Shown here: positions 25,767 to 35,083 of the stretch, piece after piece
Numbering within the stretch: position 1 is the stretch's first letter
How the letters are laid out: every line of letters starts with the position of its first letter
Assembly: GCA_015493615.1 (NCBI GenBank)
Contig: WGCV01000002.1
Coordinates: forward strand, 1 to 64,000
Source: Melioribacteraceae bacterium
Lineage (GTDB): Bacteria; Bacteroidota; Ignavibacteria; Ignavibacteriales; Melioribacteraceae
Length of the DNA stretch: 64,000 nucleotides
Direction of reading: 5' to 3'
Made by a program: the position numbers and the translations under genes
The notes under the pieces: generated by a model
Seen by the model: only the letters and a program-made list of their open reading frames with translations
Told to the model about the DNA's origin: nothing
Database searches by the model: none

Positions 25767-27110
25767 TTATTCAGGCGAATTATTCTTTACGCAATCCCCA
25801 ACCGAAATTCCATTTCGGTAATTCGCAGTTAAATAAATTCCTTTGTTTTCATTTTCAAATTTTTCAAAATATTTCTCATGCTCGATATAACCAAGATTGT
25901 ATTGCGGAATCGCTTTCTTCCAAACATTATAATGAACAAGATCGGGCGCGCCGGAAATATTCATTATTTGCTCGAATTCGGGCAATACTTTCGAGATAAT
26001 TGAATTGGGATTATCCCAATCGTAATCTTGCCTCTTGGCGCCCCCGACAAACAATGTAAATCCCGCCTTCCCTTCCGGTGCGCGATTTGGGAATATCACG
26101 GAACTCCATATTGCTCCGAGGAATTTTTTCTTCTCCAATCCCGGAATTAAGAAACCGAACCCGTCCAGCGGTCTCTTAATTTTAGATTTGTCATAACCAA
26201 GGAAAAGAACCATTACCGCCGGATAAAAAACGGAATTGAGATGTTCGCTTAGTTTCTCATCCATTTTACGAAATATGCCGGCGGCGACATAAGACGGTAC
26301 CGCCGAAATTACTTCATCGGCATTGATCTCAAATTCTTTACCCTCTTTTACATACTTGACGGAATACTCCTCTCCCTGCTTAACTACTTCGCTGACTGCC
26401 GCCCCGGTGATTACACTCTCTCCCAGATAACGGGCAAGCGCTTCAGGAAAAGACTGCATTCCCTCCACAAATGAAAACATCCTGGCGCTCTGTTTAGATT
26501 CCTCCGCGCGACGCTTTCTCTCTTTAGCCCCTTTTATCATTCCCTTAATCAATCCACCGTAAACTTCTTCCAATCTGTATAGTTTCGGAAAAGCCGACTT
26601 AACGCTCAACTTAGAAGGGTCTCCGGCGTAAACCCCCGACACAAAAGGATCAATTGCGTAATCTAAAAACTCACTCCCCAACCGGCGGCGCACAAACTCT
26701 GCAATGCTCTGATAATAGCCATCCTCAGACTTCCCGACAAACGGCTCGCCCATCAGTCGTACTTTTGCTTTTGCAGAAAATAATTTTGATTTCAAAAACG
26801 CTTTTCCTCCCGTAGGAAGCGGAAGGAGTTCGTTATTTTTCAAAATGTAACGGATATTTCCTTCTTCGTTGGCGTAAATAAAGTTATTTTTCAAACCCAA
26901 ATCCTCAACCATTTTTCCGATGTAGGGAGTAGTTTCCAATCCGCTGTTCGGTCCCAAATCGATAAGATAACCCGATTTTCTAATCGTGCGCATGCTTCCG
27001 CCGACAACATCCCGAGCCTCAAGAACTGTAACTTTATGTCCGGATTTACTCAGCCAATACGCTTTAGTTAATCCGGAAATTCCTGCACCGATGATAACAA
27101 TTTTTTTCAT
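25767..27110 (-). CDS. hemY: Protoporphyrinogen oxidase (FAD-dependent, HemY/HemG-type)
   Basis: The 447-residue protein begins with the FAD Rossmann motif IIGAGISGLTKAYWLSKSGHKVTVLEA (GAGISG, residues 7-12) and GGSMRTIRKSGYLIDLGPNSG, as in the oxygen-dependent flavin oxidase that oxidises protoporphyrinogen IX to protoporphyrin IX. The C-terminal IYLTANYRNGISVGDCVKN is the family's second FAD contact. It overlaps hemH by 4 nt, so translational coupling is likely. Its pairing with the oxygen-independent HemN is notable; it may also be a coproporphyrinogen oxidase of the Gram-positive-type branch, but the neighbouring genes favour the protoporphyrin route. Confidence 0.9.
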   Translation of the reverse strand: MKKIVIIGAGISGLTKAYWLSKSGHKVTVLEARDVVGGSMRTIRKSGYLIDLGPNSGLETTPYIGKMVEDLGLKNNFIYANEEGNIRYILKNNELLPLPTGGKAFLKSKLFSAKAKVRLMGEPFVGKSEDGYYQSIAEFVRRRLGSEFLDYAIDPFVSGVYAGDPSKLSVKSAFPKLYRLEEVYGGLIKGMIKGAKERKRRAEESKQSARMFSFVEGMQSFPEALARYLGESVITGAAVSEVVKQGEEYSVKYVKEGKEFEINADEVISAVPSYVAAGIFRKMDEKLSEHLNSVFYPAVMVLFLGYDKSKIKRPLDGFGFLIPGLEKKKFLGAIWSSVIFPNRAPEGKAGFTLFVGGAKRQDYDWDNPNSIISKVLPEFEQIMNISGAPDLVHYNVWKKAIPQYNLGYIEHEKYFEKFENENKGIYLTANYRNGISVGDCVKNNSPE

Positions 27111-28057
27111 AATTCTTTTACCGCAATATTTTTTAAAGCTTCGATGAACTGGGGCGAATCGTTTAATGCATTCATTACTTCATAATTTTTGATTCCGGTT
27201 TCTATTGCCGTTTTCCTGTACTCAATTCCCAATTCGTATAAAGTTTCAAGATGATCGGAAACAAAACTAATCGGCACAACAAGGAGTGATGTAATCCCTT
27301 CTTTCCCAAGTTTTTTTATGAAACCTTCAGTGGAAGGTTTCAACCACTTAACAGGTCCGACTTTGCTCTGATAACTTATTCCAAAACGATTGGAGTTCCC
27401 TCGCAGCTTCATAATACTGTCAACACTGGAGATAATCTCTTTTTGATAGGGGTCTCCTTTATCAATAACAGATTGCGGAGTTGAGTGAGCGCTGAAAAGA
27501 ATAAACACATTTTCTCTTTCTTCCCTCGGAAACTTAAGAATCGTTTCGTCAATCTTCGCGGAAACCGCCTGATGATATTCCGGATTGTTAAAATATGATT
27601 TAACTATCTTAACTTTTTCCTTTTTCCCTCTGTAATGTCTGAACCATTCGTTAACCGAAGATCCAACGGTTACTATCGAATAATGAGGATAAAGAGGAAG
27701 AAGAATTATCTTATCATAATTTACCTTCTCGACTTCAGCCGCAACATTTTTTGTCAATGGATGCCAATACCGCATCGCCGTGTAAACATCTACATTTAAC
27801 TCTTTCAGCTCTTCCGAAAGAGTGACTCTTTGTTTCTCAGTCAGTTCCGCAATCGGGGAACCGCCTCCTATTAACTCGTACTGCTTTGCGACTTTACCGC
27901 TTCGGACTTTTGAGATAATTTTAGCAAAAATATTTTGTCCAACGGGAATATGAAAAATATCGGGATCGCAAAAGAGATTATAGAGAAAAGGTTCTATCTC
28001 TTCAATTTTTCCAGGTCCCCCGAGGTTCATCAATATTACTGCGTTCCTATCCGTCAT
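27107..28057 (-). CDS. hemH: Ferrochelatase
   Basis: The 316-residue enzyme inserts Fe2+ into protoporphyrin IX. The start AVILMNLGGPGKIEEIEPFLYNLFCDPDI, LFSAHSTPQSVIDKGDPY (catalytic His about residue 188) and VPISFVSDHLETLYELGIEY (conserved Glu) are the family signatures, in the right order. No C-terminal cysteine cluster for a [2Fe-2S] centre is visible. It overlaps hemY by 4 nt downstream and hemN by 1 nt upstream. Confidence 0.95.
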   Translation of the reverse strand: MTDRNAVILMNLGGPGKIEEIEPFLYNLFCDPDIFHIPVGQNIFAKIISKVRSGKVAKQYELIGGGSPIAELTEKQRVTLSEELKELNVDVYTAMRYWHPLTKNVAAEVEKVNYDKIILLPLYPHYSIVTVGSSVNEWFRHYRGKKEKVKIVKSYFNNPEYHQAVSAKIDETILKFPREERENVFILFSAHSTPQSVIDKGDPYQKEIISSVDSIMKLRGNSNRFGISYQSKVGPVKWLKPSTEGFIKKLGKEGITSLLVVPISFVSDHLETLYELGIEYRKTAIETGIKNYEVMNALNDSPQFIEALKNIAVKEL

Positions 28058-29445
28058 TAAACCGTTCTCGAGTATCTCGTATTATCTTCTTTTCTTTCAA
28101 TAAACCCGTCGAAATTCATTGCTACATTTCTAATCAACAATCTTCCGGTATTGTTTACTACTAATTTTTTATTCTTAATCTCAACCAACCCATCGTCAAT
28201 CATCTCTTTAAGATTGTCCAAGCCCCACTTAAAATATTCTTCAAAATCAATGTTAAACTGTTTCTCAATCTTCGTAAAATCAAGTTCAAAATCGCACATA
28301 ATTCTCATAATAACTTCGCGGCGAAGAACATCGTCGTCGTTCAGATAATATCCCTTGAAAAGAGGAAGCGTTTCATCGTCCAGCAGCTTGTAGTACTCCT
28401 TTTCAGTTTTAACATTTTGAGAATAAATCCGCCCGAACTGACTGATGCCCGTTATGCCGAGAGCGTGCAAGTCGGTGCCGCTTCGCGTTGAATAGCCCTG
28501 AAAGTTACGGTAAAGTTTTTTCTCGCGGAGAGCGATAGTTAGTTCGTCGTCCGGTTTGGCAAAATGATCCATCCCGATAAACACATATCCCGCTTCGGAA
28601 AACTTGTCGATAGAAAGTTTAAATAGCTTCAACTTAGTTTCCGGCGCAGGTAAATCTTCCGCCTTAATCATTTCCATATGTTTTTTAAGCCAAGGGACAT
28701 GCGCGTAGTTAAATACCGCTATTCTGTTGGGGGAAATGTCAATTATCTTATCTATTGTCTTTTCAAAAGTTTTAACTTTTTGGAATGGAAGTCCGTACAT
28801 CAAATCCAGATTTACGCTTACAAAATCATGTTTCCTTACCCAATCAACAACTTGTCGGGTAATGGATTCGGGTTGAATCCGGTTAACCGCCTTCTGAACT
28901 TTTTCGTCAAAATCCTGGACGCCCATGCTGACGCGGTTAAAACCGCTTTCCTTCAAAGCAATTACATGTTCTTCAGTCATACCGCGCGGATCAATTTCGC
29001 AACTGACTTCTGCATCTTCCCTGAAATCAAAGTTACGGTGAATTACTTCCCCGAGTTCCCGTATTTCATCAGGTTTCAGATGCGTAGGCGTTCCGCCGCC
29101 CCAGTGCAGTTGACTTACTTTCCGCTCAGGCGAAATATATTTTTTCAGCAATCCGACTTCTTTCTCGATATAATCCACATAAGTCCCGATGCGGCTTCTG
29201 TTATTGCTTACAATCATATTGCAGCCGCAGAAGTAGCAAAGCGTATCGCAATAAGGAAGATGGAAATAAAGCGATAAGTCGTTCGAGTGTGTCCTATTAT
29301 TTGCCGATTCGATCTCGGCGAAAAATTTATTCTTATCAAATTCTTCCGAGAAGTGAGGCGCCGTAGGATAGCTCGTGTAGCGAGGTCCGGGACGATCGTA
29401 TTTTTTAATTAGATCAAAATCCAGATTGTTCATTTCATTATTCAT
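28057..29445 (-). CDS. hemN: Oxygen-independent coproporphyrinogen III oxidase
   Basis: This 462-residue radical SAM enzyme decarboxylates coproporphyrinogen III to protoporphyrinogen IX without oxygen. The cluster motif is CDTLCYFCGC (Cys66, Cys70, Cys73), preceded by KYDRPGPRYTSYPTAPHF, and followed by HWGGGTPTHL and IGMDHFAKPDDEL, all features of genuine HemN rather than HemW. Length is normal. It overlaps hemE by 8 nt and hemH by 1 nt. Anaerobic HemN implies heme can be made without oxygen at this step. Confidence 0.96.
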   Translation of the reverse strand: MNNEMNNLDFDLIKKYDRPGPRYTSYPTAPHFSEEFDKNKFFAEIESANNRTHSNDLSLYFHLPYCDTLCYFCGCNMIVSNNRSRIGTYVDYIEKEVGLLKKYISPERKVSQLHWGGGTPTHLKPDEIRELGEVIHRNFDFREDAEVSCEIDPRGMTEEHVIALKESGFNRVSMGVQDFDEKVQKAVNRIQPESITRQVVDWVRKHDFVSVNLDLMYGLPFQKVKTFEKTIDKIIDISPNRIAVFNYAHVPWLKKHMEMIKAEDLPAPETKLKLFKLSIDKFSEAGYVFIGMDHFAKPDDELTIALREKKLYRNFQGYSTRSGTDLHALGITGISQFGRIYSQNVKTEKEYYKLLDDETLPLFKGYYLNDDDVLRREVIMRIMCDFELDFTKIEKQFNIDFEEYFKWGLDNLKEMIDDGLVEIKNKKLVVNNTGRLLIRNVAMNFDGFIERKEDNTRYSRTV

Positions 29446-30487
29446 GATATTTTCTACTTTCTTCTTTTACAAAATCGACTAAAAGTTTTGCTTTTGCCGG
29501 ATCAACGCTCGGAAGGATTCCATGTCCCAGATTAAAAATGTGTCCGTTACCTTTCCCGAAATTTTCCAATATACGCTTAGCCTCAGTTTTGATAACTTCG
29601 TCATCCGCATAAAGCGTAACTGGGTCAAGGTTTCCCTGAAGCGCGCATCTTCCGCCGGTAGTTTCTTTGGCGCAGGAAAGCTGCGTTGTCCAATCGAGAC
29701 TGATTACATCCGCGCCCGCGTCTGCAATTTCCTTTAACGAATGGTGAACGCCTTTTGAAAAAACAATTCCCGGTTCCGAGTTTATTCTTTTTACTTCCTT
29801 TACAATCCGCTCAATATATTTTAGAGAAAACTCGAGATAATGCGGCTTAGAAAGAACTCCGCCCCACGAATCAAAAATTTGGAAAGCGTCAATTCCCGCT
29901 TCTATTTTAGCCGAGAGATATTTGATTACGGCTTCAGTTATTTTATCAAGGAGAAGATGAGCTTCGTCCCTGTAGTTTAGAATAAATTGTTTAGTCTTGA
30001 CAAAATTTTTCGACCCGCCTCCTTCAATCATATATGTCATTAAAGTAAAAGGAGAGCCGCTGAATCCGATTAACGGCACGCGGTTGTTCAGTTTTTCTTT
30101 GGTTAGTTTTACGGCGTCAAAAACATACTGCAGCTTTTCCTCAATATGATCAACATCAAGCGCAACTATGTCGGAATGATTTTTAATCACTTTGTCGAAT
30201 CTTGGGCCAACGCTTTCCACCATTTGATAATCAAGCCCCATCGCTTCCGGAATGACAAGAATATCAGAAAAGATGATTGCCGCGTCAACGCCGATAATAT
30301 CAACCGGCTGAATGGTAACTTCAGAGGCAAGCTCAGGCGTTTTAACCATTGTTTTAAAATCAGATTTTTCCCGAATTGCTCTGTACTCAGGCAAGTATCT
30401 TCCCGCCTGCCGCATTATCCAAATCGGAGTCCTCTCTGTTTTTTCCTTTCTGCAAGCTCTTAAAAATAAATCGTTATCATATTTCAT
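29438..30487 (-). CDS. hemE: Uroporphyrinogen decarboxylase
   Basis: The 349-residue enzyme removes four carboxyl groups from uroporphyrinogen III. Its active-site start RTPIWIMRQAGRYLPEYRAIRE (about residues 17-38) and GFSGSPFTLMTYMIEGGGSKNF are diagnostic, as is LQGNLDPVTLYADDEVI near the C terminus. It lies between hemD (4-nt gap) and hemN (8-nt overlap) in one transcript. Confidence 0.96.
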   Translation of the reverse strand: MKYDNDLFLRACRKEKTERTPIWIMRQAGRYLPEYRAIREKSDFKTMVKTPELASEVTIQPVDIIGVDAAIIFSDILVIPEAMGLDYQMVESVGPRFDKVIKNHSDIVALDVDHIEEKLQYVFDAVKLTKEKLNNRVPLIGFSGSPFTLMTYMIEGGGSKNFVKTKQFILNYRDEAHLLLDKITEAVIKYLSAKIEAGIDAFQIFDSWGGVLSKPHYLEFSLKYIERIVKEVKRINSEPGIVFSKGVHHSLKEIADAGADVISLDWTTQLSCAKETTGGRCALQGNLDPVTLYADDEVIKTEAKRILENFGKGNGHIFNLGHGILPSVDPAKAKLLVDFVKEESRKYHE

Positions 30488-30491
30488 ATAT

Positions 30492-31268
30492 TTATCCTTC
30501 CGACATAATTAAATTATTTACTAACTCTGCAACGCCGTTAAGTGTATATTCCTGAGGCGTTAAAACATTTTTTATCTCTAATTTATTAAGATATTTTTCC
30601 GTAACATTTCCAATCGCAATTACACTGCGTTCCGAAAAATAATGAGTAGGATTTTCCAAAGAAAAGATTTCCAAAAATCCTTTAACTGAGCTCGGACTTG
30701 TAAAAACAAAAACATCCGGTTTTGACTTTTTAATCAGATTAAGCATTTCATCGTCATTGGAAACGTCTCTCGTAACGCTTTTATAAATAGGGACAAAATC
30801 AACTTCTGCTCCTTTTTCTCGCAAGCCGTTGCTTAATACATCCCGTGAATTTGCAGAAGCGGGAATAAGTACTTTTTTACCTTTCAAAGCTTCATTGCTT
30901 AAAACTTCAAGCAATCCTTCGGCTGAAAATTTGTTGGGAATAATATCAACTTTAATTCCTCTATATTCAACCGCTTCGGCTGTTTTGTTTCCAACTGCCG
31001 CGACTTTTATTCTACATTCATCTGACAAGCTAAAATCACTAACAAAATCAAAAAAATATTTAACGCCGTTTGCCGAAGTAAAAATAAGATAATCATAATT
31101 CTTATAGTTGCTCAACATATTCCTCTCGTCGGCATCTAACTGCAATGGAATTGTTTCAATCGTAGGGAAATAAATAATTTCTTTCCCTAACGCTTGAATA
31201 TGAGCAAAACTTTCATCAGCCGATACACGGGAACGCGTTATCAATATTTTTTCAATTCCATTTCTCAA
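30492..31268 (-). CDS. hemD: Uroporphyrinogen-III synthase
   Basis: The 258-residue protein has the weakly conserved two-domain fold of HemD, which closes and rearranges hydroxymethylbilane. Visible family features are ILITRSRVSADESF at the start, the YDYLIFTSANGVKYFFDF segment (about residues 57-74) and VFVFTSPSSVKGFLEIF (about 172-188), which are the standard 'FTS..gv' motifs. Identification is strengthened by its position directly between hemC (no gap) and hemE (4-nt gap). Confidence 0.88.
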   Translation of the reverse strand: MRNGIEKILITRSRVSADESFAHIQALGKEIIYFPTIETIPLQLDADERNMLSNYKNYDYLIFTSANGVKYFFDFVSDFSLSDECRIKVAAVGNKTAEAVEYRGIKVDIIPNKFSAEGLLEVLSNEALKGKKVLIPASANSRDVLSNGLREKGAEVDFVPIYKSVTRDVSNDDEMLNLIKKSKPDVFVFTSPSSVKGFLEIFSLENPTHYFSERSVIAIGNVTEKYLNKLEIKNVLTPQEYTLNGVAELVNNLIMSEG

Positions 31269-32213
31269 CTATTTTCTCTCCAATTCATAAATTTCCTGCA
31301 GAACATTTTTTGCTCCCGCTTTAAGCATCTCTTTGGCAAGTTGTTTTCCCAAAATCTCGGGAGCAGATTTCTTCCCCCGAATTCTTTTACGGAATGTGAT
31401 ACTTCCGTCAAGCGAACCGACAAAACCGCTGAGATACAAACCGTTGCTTTTAACTTCTCCTAAAGCTCCGATCGGAACTTGGCATCCCCCTTCGAGAACT
31501 CGTAAAAATTCCCTTTCAGCCAATACTGCAGAGTAGGTCGCTTCATCATGAAGAACTTTAACTCCTTCTTTCGCAAACTTATTACCGGAGCTTACCTCAA
31601 TTCCTAAAGCGCCTTGTCCTACCGCAGGTAAAATCATATAACTCGGTATGATAGAAGAAATATATTTTTTGAGCTTAAGCCGTTCAACTCCGGCGCGCGC
31701 CAAAATCATTCCATTCCAATCCGAATTAAGAAACTTTTTAATTCTTGTCGGAACGTTCCCTCTGATGTCAACTATTTTCAAATCGGGACGAATACTCAGC
31801 AACTGGCTTTTCCTTCTGAGCGAACCGGTCGCCACTGTCGCGCCTTCCGGTAAATCTTCGATAGTAGTCCCTTTCTTCCTTGCAATTAACACATCCTCAA
31901 CATCGTGCCGTTTTGTTACCGCAGCAATTTCAAGTCCTTCCGGAAGTTCAGTCTGCAAATCTTTTAAACTGTGAACAGCCAGATCAATTTCACCATTTAA
32001 AAGCGCAACTTCAAGTTCTTTGGTGAAAAGCCCCTTGTCTCCAATCTTAGATAATGAAACATCAAGGATTTTATCCCCTTTGGTTGAAATCTTTTTCAAA
32101 ACAACATCAACGCCTTTCAGCTTTTTTTCAAGTTCTTTTTTTACATAATTAGCCTGCCACAAAGCCAAATCGCTTGAACGCGTACCGATAATTAATTTCT
32201 TTTTCTTTCCCAT
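31269..32213 (-). CDS. hemC: Hydroxymethylbilane synthase (porphobilinogen deaminase)
   Basis: The 314-residue enzyme polymerises four porphobilinogens. It has GTRSSDLALWQANYV at the N terminus, HSLKDLQTELPEGL (about residues 81-94), TGSLRRKSQL and the dipyrromethane-cofactor cysteine Cys244 in EGGCQVPIGA. Length is normal. hemA ends 2 nt upstream and hemD begins immediately after. Confidence 0.97.
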   Translation of the reverse strand: MGKKKKLIIGTRSSDLALWQANYVKKELEKKLKGVDVVLKKISTKGDKILDVSLSKIGDKGLFTKELEVALLNGEIDLAVHSLKDLQTELPEGLEIAAVTKRHDVEDVLIARKKGTTIEDLPEGATVATGSLRRKSQLLSIRPDLKIVDIRGNVPTRIKKFLNSDWNGMILARAGVERLKLKKYISSIIPSYMILPAVGQGALGIEVSSGNKFAKEGVKVLHDEATYSAVLAEREFLRVLEGGCQVPIGALGEVKSNGLYLSGFVGSLDGSITFRKRIRGKKSAPEILGKQLAKEMLKAGAKNVLQEIYELERK

Positions 32214-32215
32214 AT

Positions 32216-33481
32216 TTATTTCTCTTCAAGTTTAAAAAGTTCGCGAATTATTTGCGAGTACTCCGCCGCCTTTTCGTAATCTTTACCGTTTTCAGATAGA
32301 TGTCTAAGCTCCAAAGTGGGATTATGCAAAACTCTCCCGATTAATCTTTTTGTCATTTTATCTATTTTTTCGAGCTGACGCTCATCAAATTTATGACTTA
32401 TTTTTTCCATTTCATCCGAGCGTATTTCCTCAAAAAACTCACGGAACAATTTCAACGTAGGCAAGATTTCCAGAGTATTATACCATGCAAAAAACCCGAC
32501 GGCTTCATGCTCGATAATTTCTTTTACTCTCGGTATTTCTTTTTTTCGCTTTTCAAGATTACTTTCGACGATTACCTTTAAGGAATCAATATCATGATAA
32601 AAAATCTCGTCAATTCCTGCGACTTTCGGATCGATATCGCGAGGAATCGCAATATCCATAACCACAACCGGATTCCCTTTCCGTTTTTTTATCGCCTTTT
32701 TAAAATCTTCAAAATGTAAAATGTAATCGTTGGCGCTCGTCGCGCTTATTATGATATCGTATTTATGAAGCTCGCTTCTAAAATCGTGAAAATGGAGAAA
32801 TTTACCGCCGACTTTTCCGGCGAGGGCTTTTCCCCGTTCTTCTGTCCGGTTTGTAATTGCAAGTTCACGCACGTTTTTATCTTTAAGATGAACCGCCGCC
32901 AGTTCTCCGGTTTCCCCTGCTCCGACTATTAAAGCGTTTTTTGTTTCGAGATTATTAAAAATTTTTTCGATAACTTTTATCGCGGCGTAACTGATTGAAA
33001 CGGCTCCGTTGCCAATCATAGTTTCAAGGATTGCGCGCTTCCCGGTTTTCAGCGTTACAAGCTGCAGTCTGTGAAAAATCGATTTAAGAAAATCATGCTC
33101 TTCCGAAAAAAGGAACGCATCCTTAACTTGCCCCAATATCTGACTGTCGCCTACAATCATGGAATCGATACCCGTAGCGACTTTCAGCAAATGATTAACG
33201 GCGGAACAAGCAAACATAGGAAGATAATTCTGTTCCTTTACTTCAATTTGGGGTTTAATCTTAAGTATCGCATCGCGTAAATCTTTTGCGGAAATTTCCG
33301 GCGAAACCGTAACCCCGTAAATTTCCGTACGATTACATGTGGAAATGACAATCCCTTCGCTTAAATATTTATCCTTCAGAAGATAAATTAATTTGGATTT
33401 TTCTTCATCGTTAAGATAAACGGCTTCGCGAAGGTTTAAGTCACATGTATTGTGATTTAAACTTATTCCGATTATTTTCAT
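32216..33481 (-). CDS. hemA: Glutamyl-tRNA reductase
   Basis: The 421-residue enzyme reduces glutamyl-tRNA to glutamate-1-semialdehyde with NADPH, the committed step of C5 heme synthesis. The catalytic cysteine is Cys49 in VISTCNRTEIYG. The segments GDSQILGQVKDAF, GAGETGELAAVHL and the C-terminal dimerisation helix (LRHLSENGKDYEKAAEYSQII) are present. It starts 14 nt after the HemX-like gene, whose family in Bacillus affects HemA levels. Confidence 0.96.
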   Translation of the reverse strand: MKIIGISLNHNTCDLNLREAVYLNDEEKSKLIYLLKDKYLSEGIVISTCNRTEIYGVTVSPEISAKDLRDAILKIKPQIEVKEQNYLPMFACSAVNHLLKVATGIDSMIVGDSQILGQVKDAFLFSEEHDFLKSIFHRLQLVTLKTGKRAILETMIGNGAVSISYAAIKVIEKIFNNLETKNALIVGAGETGELAAVHLKDKNVRELAITNRTEERGKALAGKVGGKFLHFHDFRSELHKYDIIISATSANDYILHFEDFKKAIKKRKGNPVVVMDIAIPRDIDPKVAGIDEIFYHDIDSLKVIVESNLEKRKKEIPRVKEIIEHEAVGFFAWYNTLEILPTLKLFREFFEEIRSDEMEKISHKFDERQLEKIDKMTKRLIGRVLHNPTLELRHLSENGKDYEKAAEYSQIIRELFKLEEK

Positions 33482-33495
33482 GCAAGATTAACCTT

Positions 33496-34320
33496 TCATC
33501 CAAAAGTGTGAAACGAGCTTTGAAGGACGCTCGAAGTCACAACAGCCAAAACGGCAACAATAAAATCAAGAAGCAAAAAAAGTATTAACTTCTTACCGTA
33601 CAGATTTCCAAAAAACTTAATAAAAATAGTAACGCCGTAAAAAATCCAAACCAGAACGGTCGAGACCAGTTTCGGGTCGAAATAACTGAAATTACTGAAA
33701 ACGCGCGGAAGCCAAATTAATCCTATGATTACGGAAAAAGTGAGAAGAATAAATCCGATTAAAGATGATAAAAAGGCGAGTTTCTCCAAAATTTCCAAAT
33801 TGGGAAGTTTTTGAAAAAACATATCAAACCGGCTTGTTTTAAGTTTTTTGAAGAGTACAATGTACATCAGAGCGTATGCCGATGAAATGGAGAAAGCTGT
33901 GTAGGATAATATTGCAGTTACGACGTGCGAACTTAGAGGAAAATTTTTCAGAGCATCCGGCACTTCTGTTTCCATCTTAAAAAAGAGGACCGAAATAATC
34001 TGAAAAATCAAACCGATTCCTACAATAAAAAAGCCAGTTCCCCGGATATCGGAAAGAAGCTCCAATAAAAAATAGGTAAAGAGTACGGAAAATGAAATCA
34101 GAGAAAAGATTTCAAACTTATTCGTTATCGGCAAATGTCCTAATTGCAGAGAAAGAATTGTAAGAAAAACCGCGCTGTAAATAATTGTTACGAATAACAG
34201 TACCCTTTTGACGACAAAAAATTTTTTATCGTCTCTTTTAAAATCCAAAAAATAGGAATAAAAAACCGAAAAGTAGAGTAATAAAAGTAAGAAATTTAAT
34301 ATATTTATTGTTTGATTCAA
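33496..34320 (-). CDS. HemX/CcsA-family membrane protein
   Basis: This 274-residue protein has about eight hydrophobic helices and matches the cytochrome c assembly (CcsA/HemX) family in length and layout. In true CcsA the periplasmic WWD motif reads roughly WGxxWxWDPKE; here the aligned region reads FSNFSYFDPKLVSTVLVW, keeping DPK but losing the tryptophans. This, and the position directly before hemA, favour a HemX-like role (membrane regulator or chaperone of heme synthesis) over heme export for cytochrome c maturation. It is the first gene of the heme operon and is divergent from the Nudix gene. Confidence 0.72.
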   Translation of the reverse strand: MNQTINILNFLLLLLYFSVFYSYFLDFKRDDKKFFVVKRVLLFVTIIYSAVFLTILSLQLGHLPITNKFEIFSLISFSVLFTYFLLELLSDIRGTGFFIVGIGLIFQIISVLFFKMETEVPDALKNFPLSSHVVTAILSYTAFSISSAYALMYIVLFKKLKTSRFDMFFQKLPNLEILEKLAFLSSLIGFILLTFSVIIGLIWLPRVFSNFSYFDPKLVSTVLVWIFYGVTIFIKFFGNLYGKKLILFLLLDFIVAVLAVVTSSVLQSSFHTFG

Positions 34321-34394
34321 CTTAGATAATTCTCAATTATTAATTAATAAAGTTAATACAAATAGTCTTTTTTAGCAATAAATGATTATGAAAA

Positions 34395-35042
34395 TTGATT
34401 AACATTAGAACGATAAAATCAAAGCTGACGAAAACTCCGGAAATTATGAATAAATCATATTTCTACAACTCGGCGGTTTTGATTCCGATAGTTCGAATAA
34501 AACAAAAAGATTTTCTGCTGTTTGAGATTCGCTCTCAAAACATCAGACAGGGCGGCGAAGTCTGCTTCCCCGGCGGCAGGGTTGACGGCGACGAAACTAA
34601 CTCCGAAACGGCTCTGAGGGAAACAATAGAAGAACTCGGCGTGGAAAGGGAGAAAATAAAATATCTCGGCGCGCTGGGAACGTTTGTAAATGTAACCGGT
34701 TTTTCCGTTGACGCATACGTAGGAATCATTAAAATAAAATCGATTGAAGAACTGAATATAAACAAGGATGAGGTTGAGTCGGTTTTTCTTGTTCCGCTTG
34801 AATATTTCATAAATACGCCGCCTGAAAAATACAGTATGAATGTGGAAATCTCCCCTTTTTCAATAAAAGACGGGAATAAAATTGTAACCTTTCCCGCCGA
34901 TAAATTAAACTTACCCGAAAAATACAGTCTGAAACGTTCGGGAATTTCATACCCGGTTTATGCCTATCGTACCGAATATGAAACTATTTGGGGAATTACA
35001 GCCTTTCTTATTAAATATTTTATTGATAAGTTAAAAAACTGA
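34395..35042 (+). CDS. Nudix hydrolase, CoA pyrophosphatase type
   Basis: The 215-residue protein carries a complete Nudix box, G-x5-E-x7-REUxEExGU, as GRVDGDETNSETALRETIEELGV (spanning roughly residues 60-82). The preceding RQGGEVCFPGGR matches the LLTxRS..HAGEVSFPGG type motif of CoA diphosphatases (YeaB/NudL). The family hydrolyses CoA and CoA thioesters to phosphopantetheine and 3',5'-ADP. The 74-nt gap to the divergent HemX-like gene must hold both promoters. Substrate is an inference from the motif. Confidence 0.82.
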   Translation: MINIRTIKSKLTKTPEIMNKSYFYNSAVLIPIVRIKQKDFLLFEIRSQNIRQGGEVCFPGGRVDGDETNSETALRETIEELGVEREKIKYLGALGTFVNVTGFSVDAYVGIIKIKSIEELNINKDEVESVFLVPLEYFINTPPEKYSMNVEISPFSIKDGNKIVTFPADKLNLPEKYSLKRSGISYPVYAYRTEYETIWGITAFLIKYFIDKLKN

Positions 35043-35083
35043 ATTTATTCTTTTATTTATTGTCTTAAATTAATGTTGGTTTT

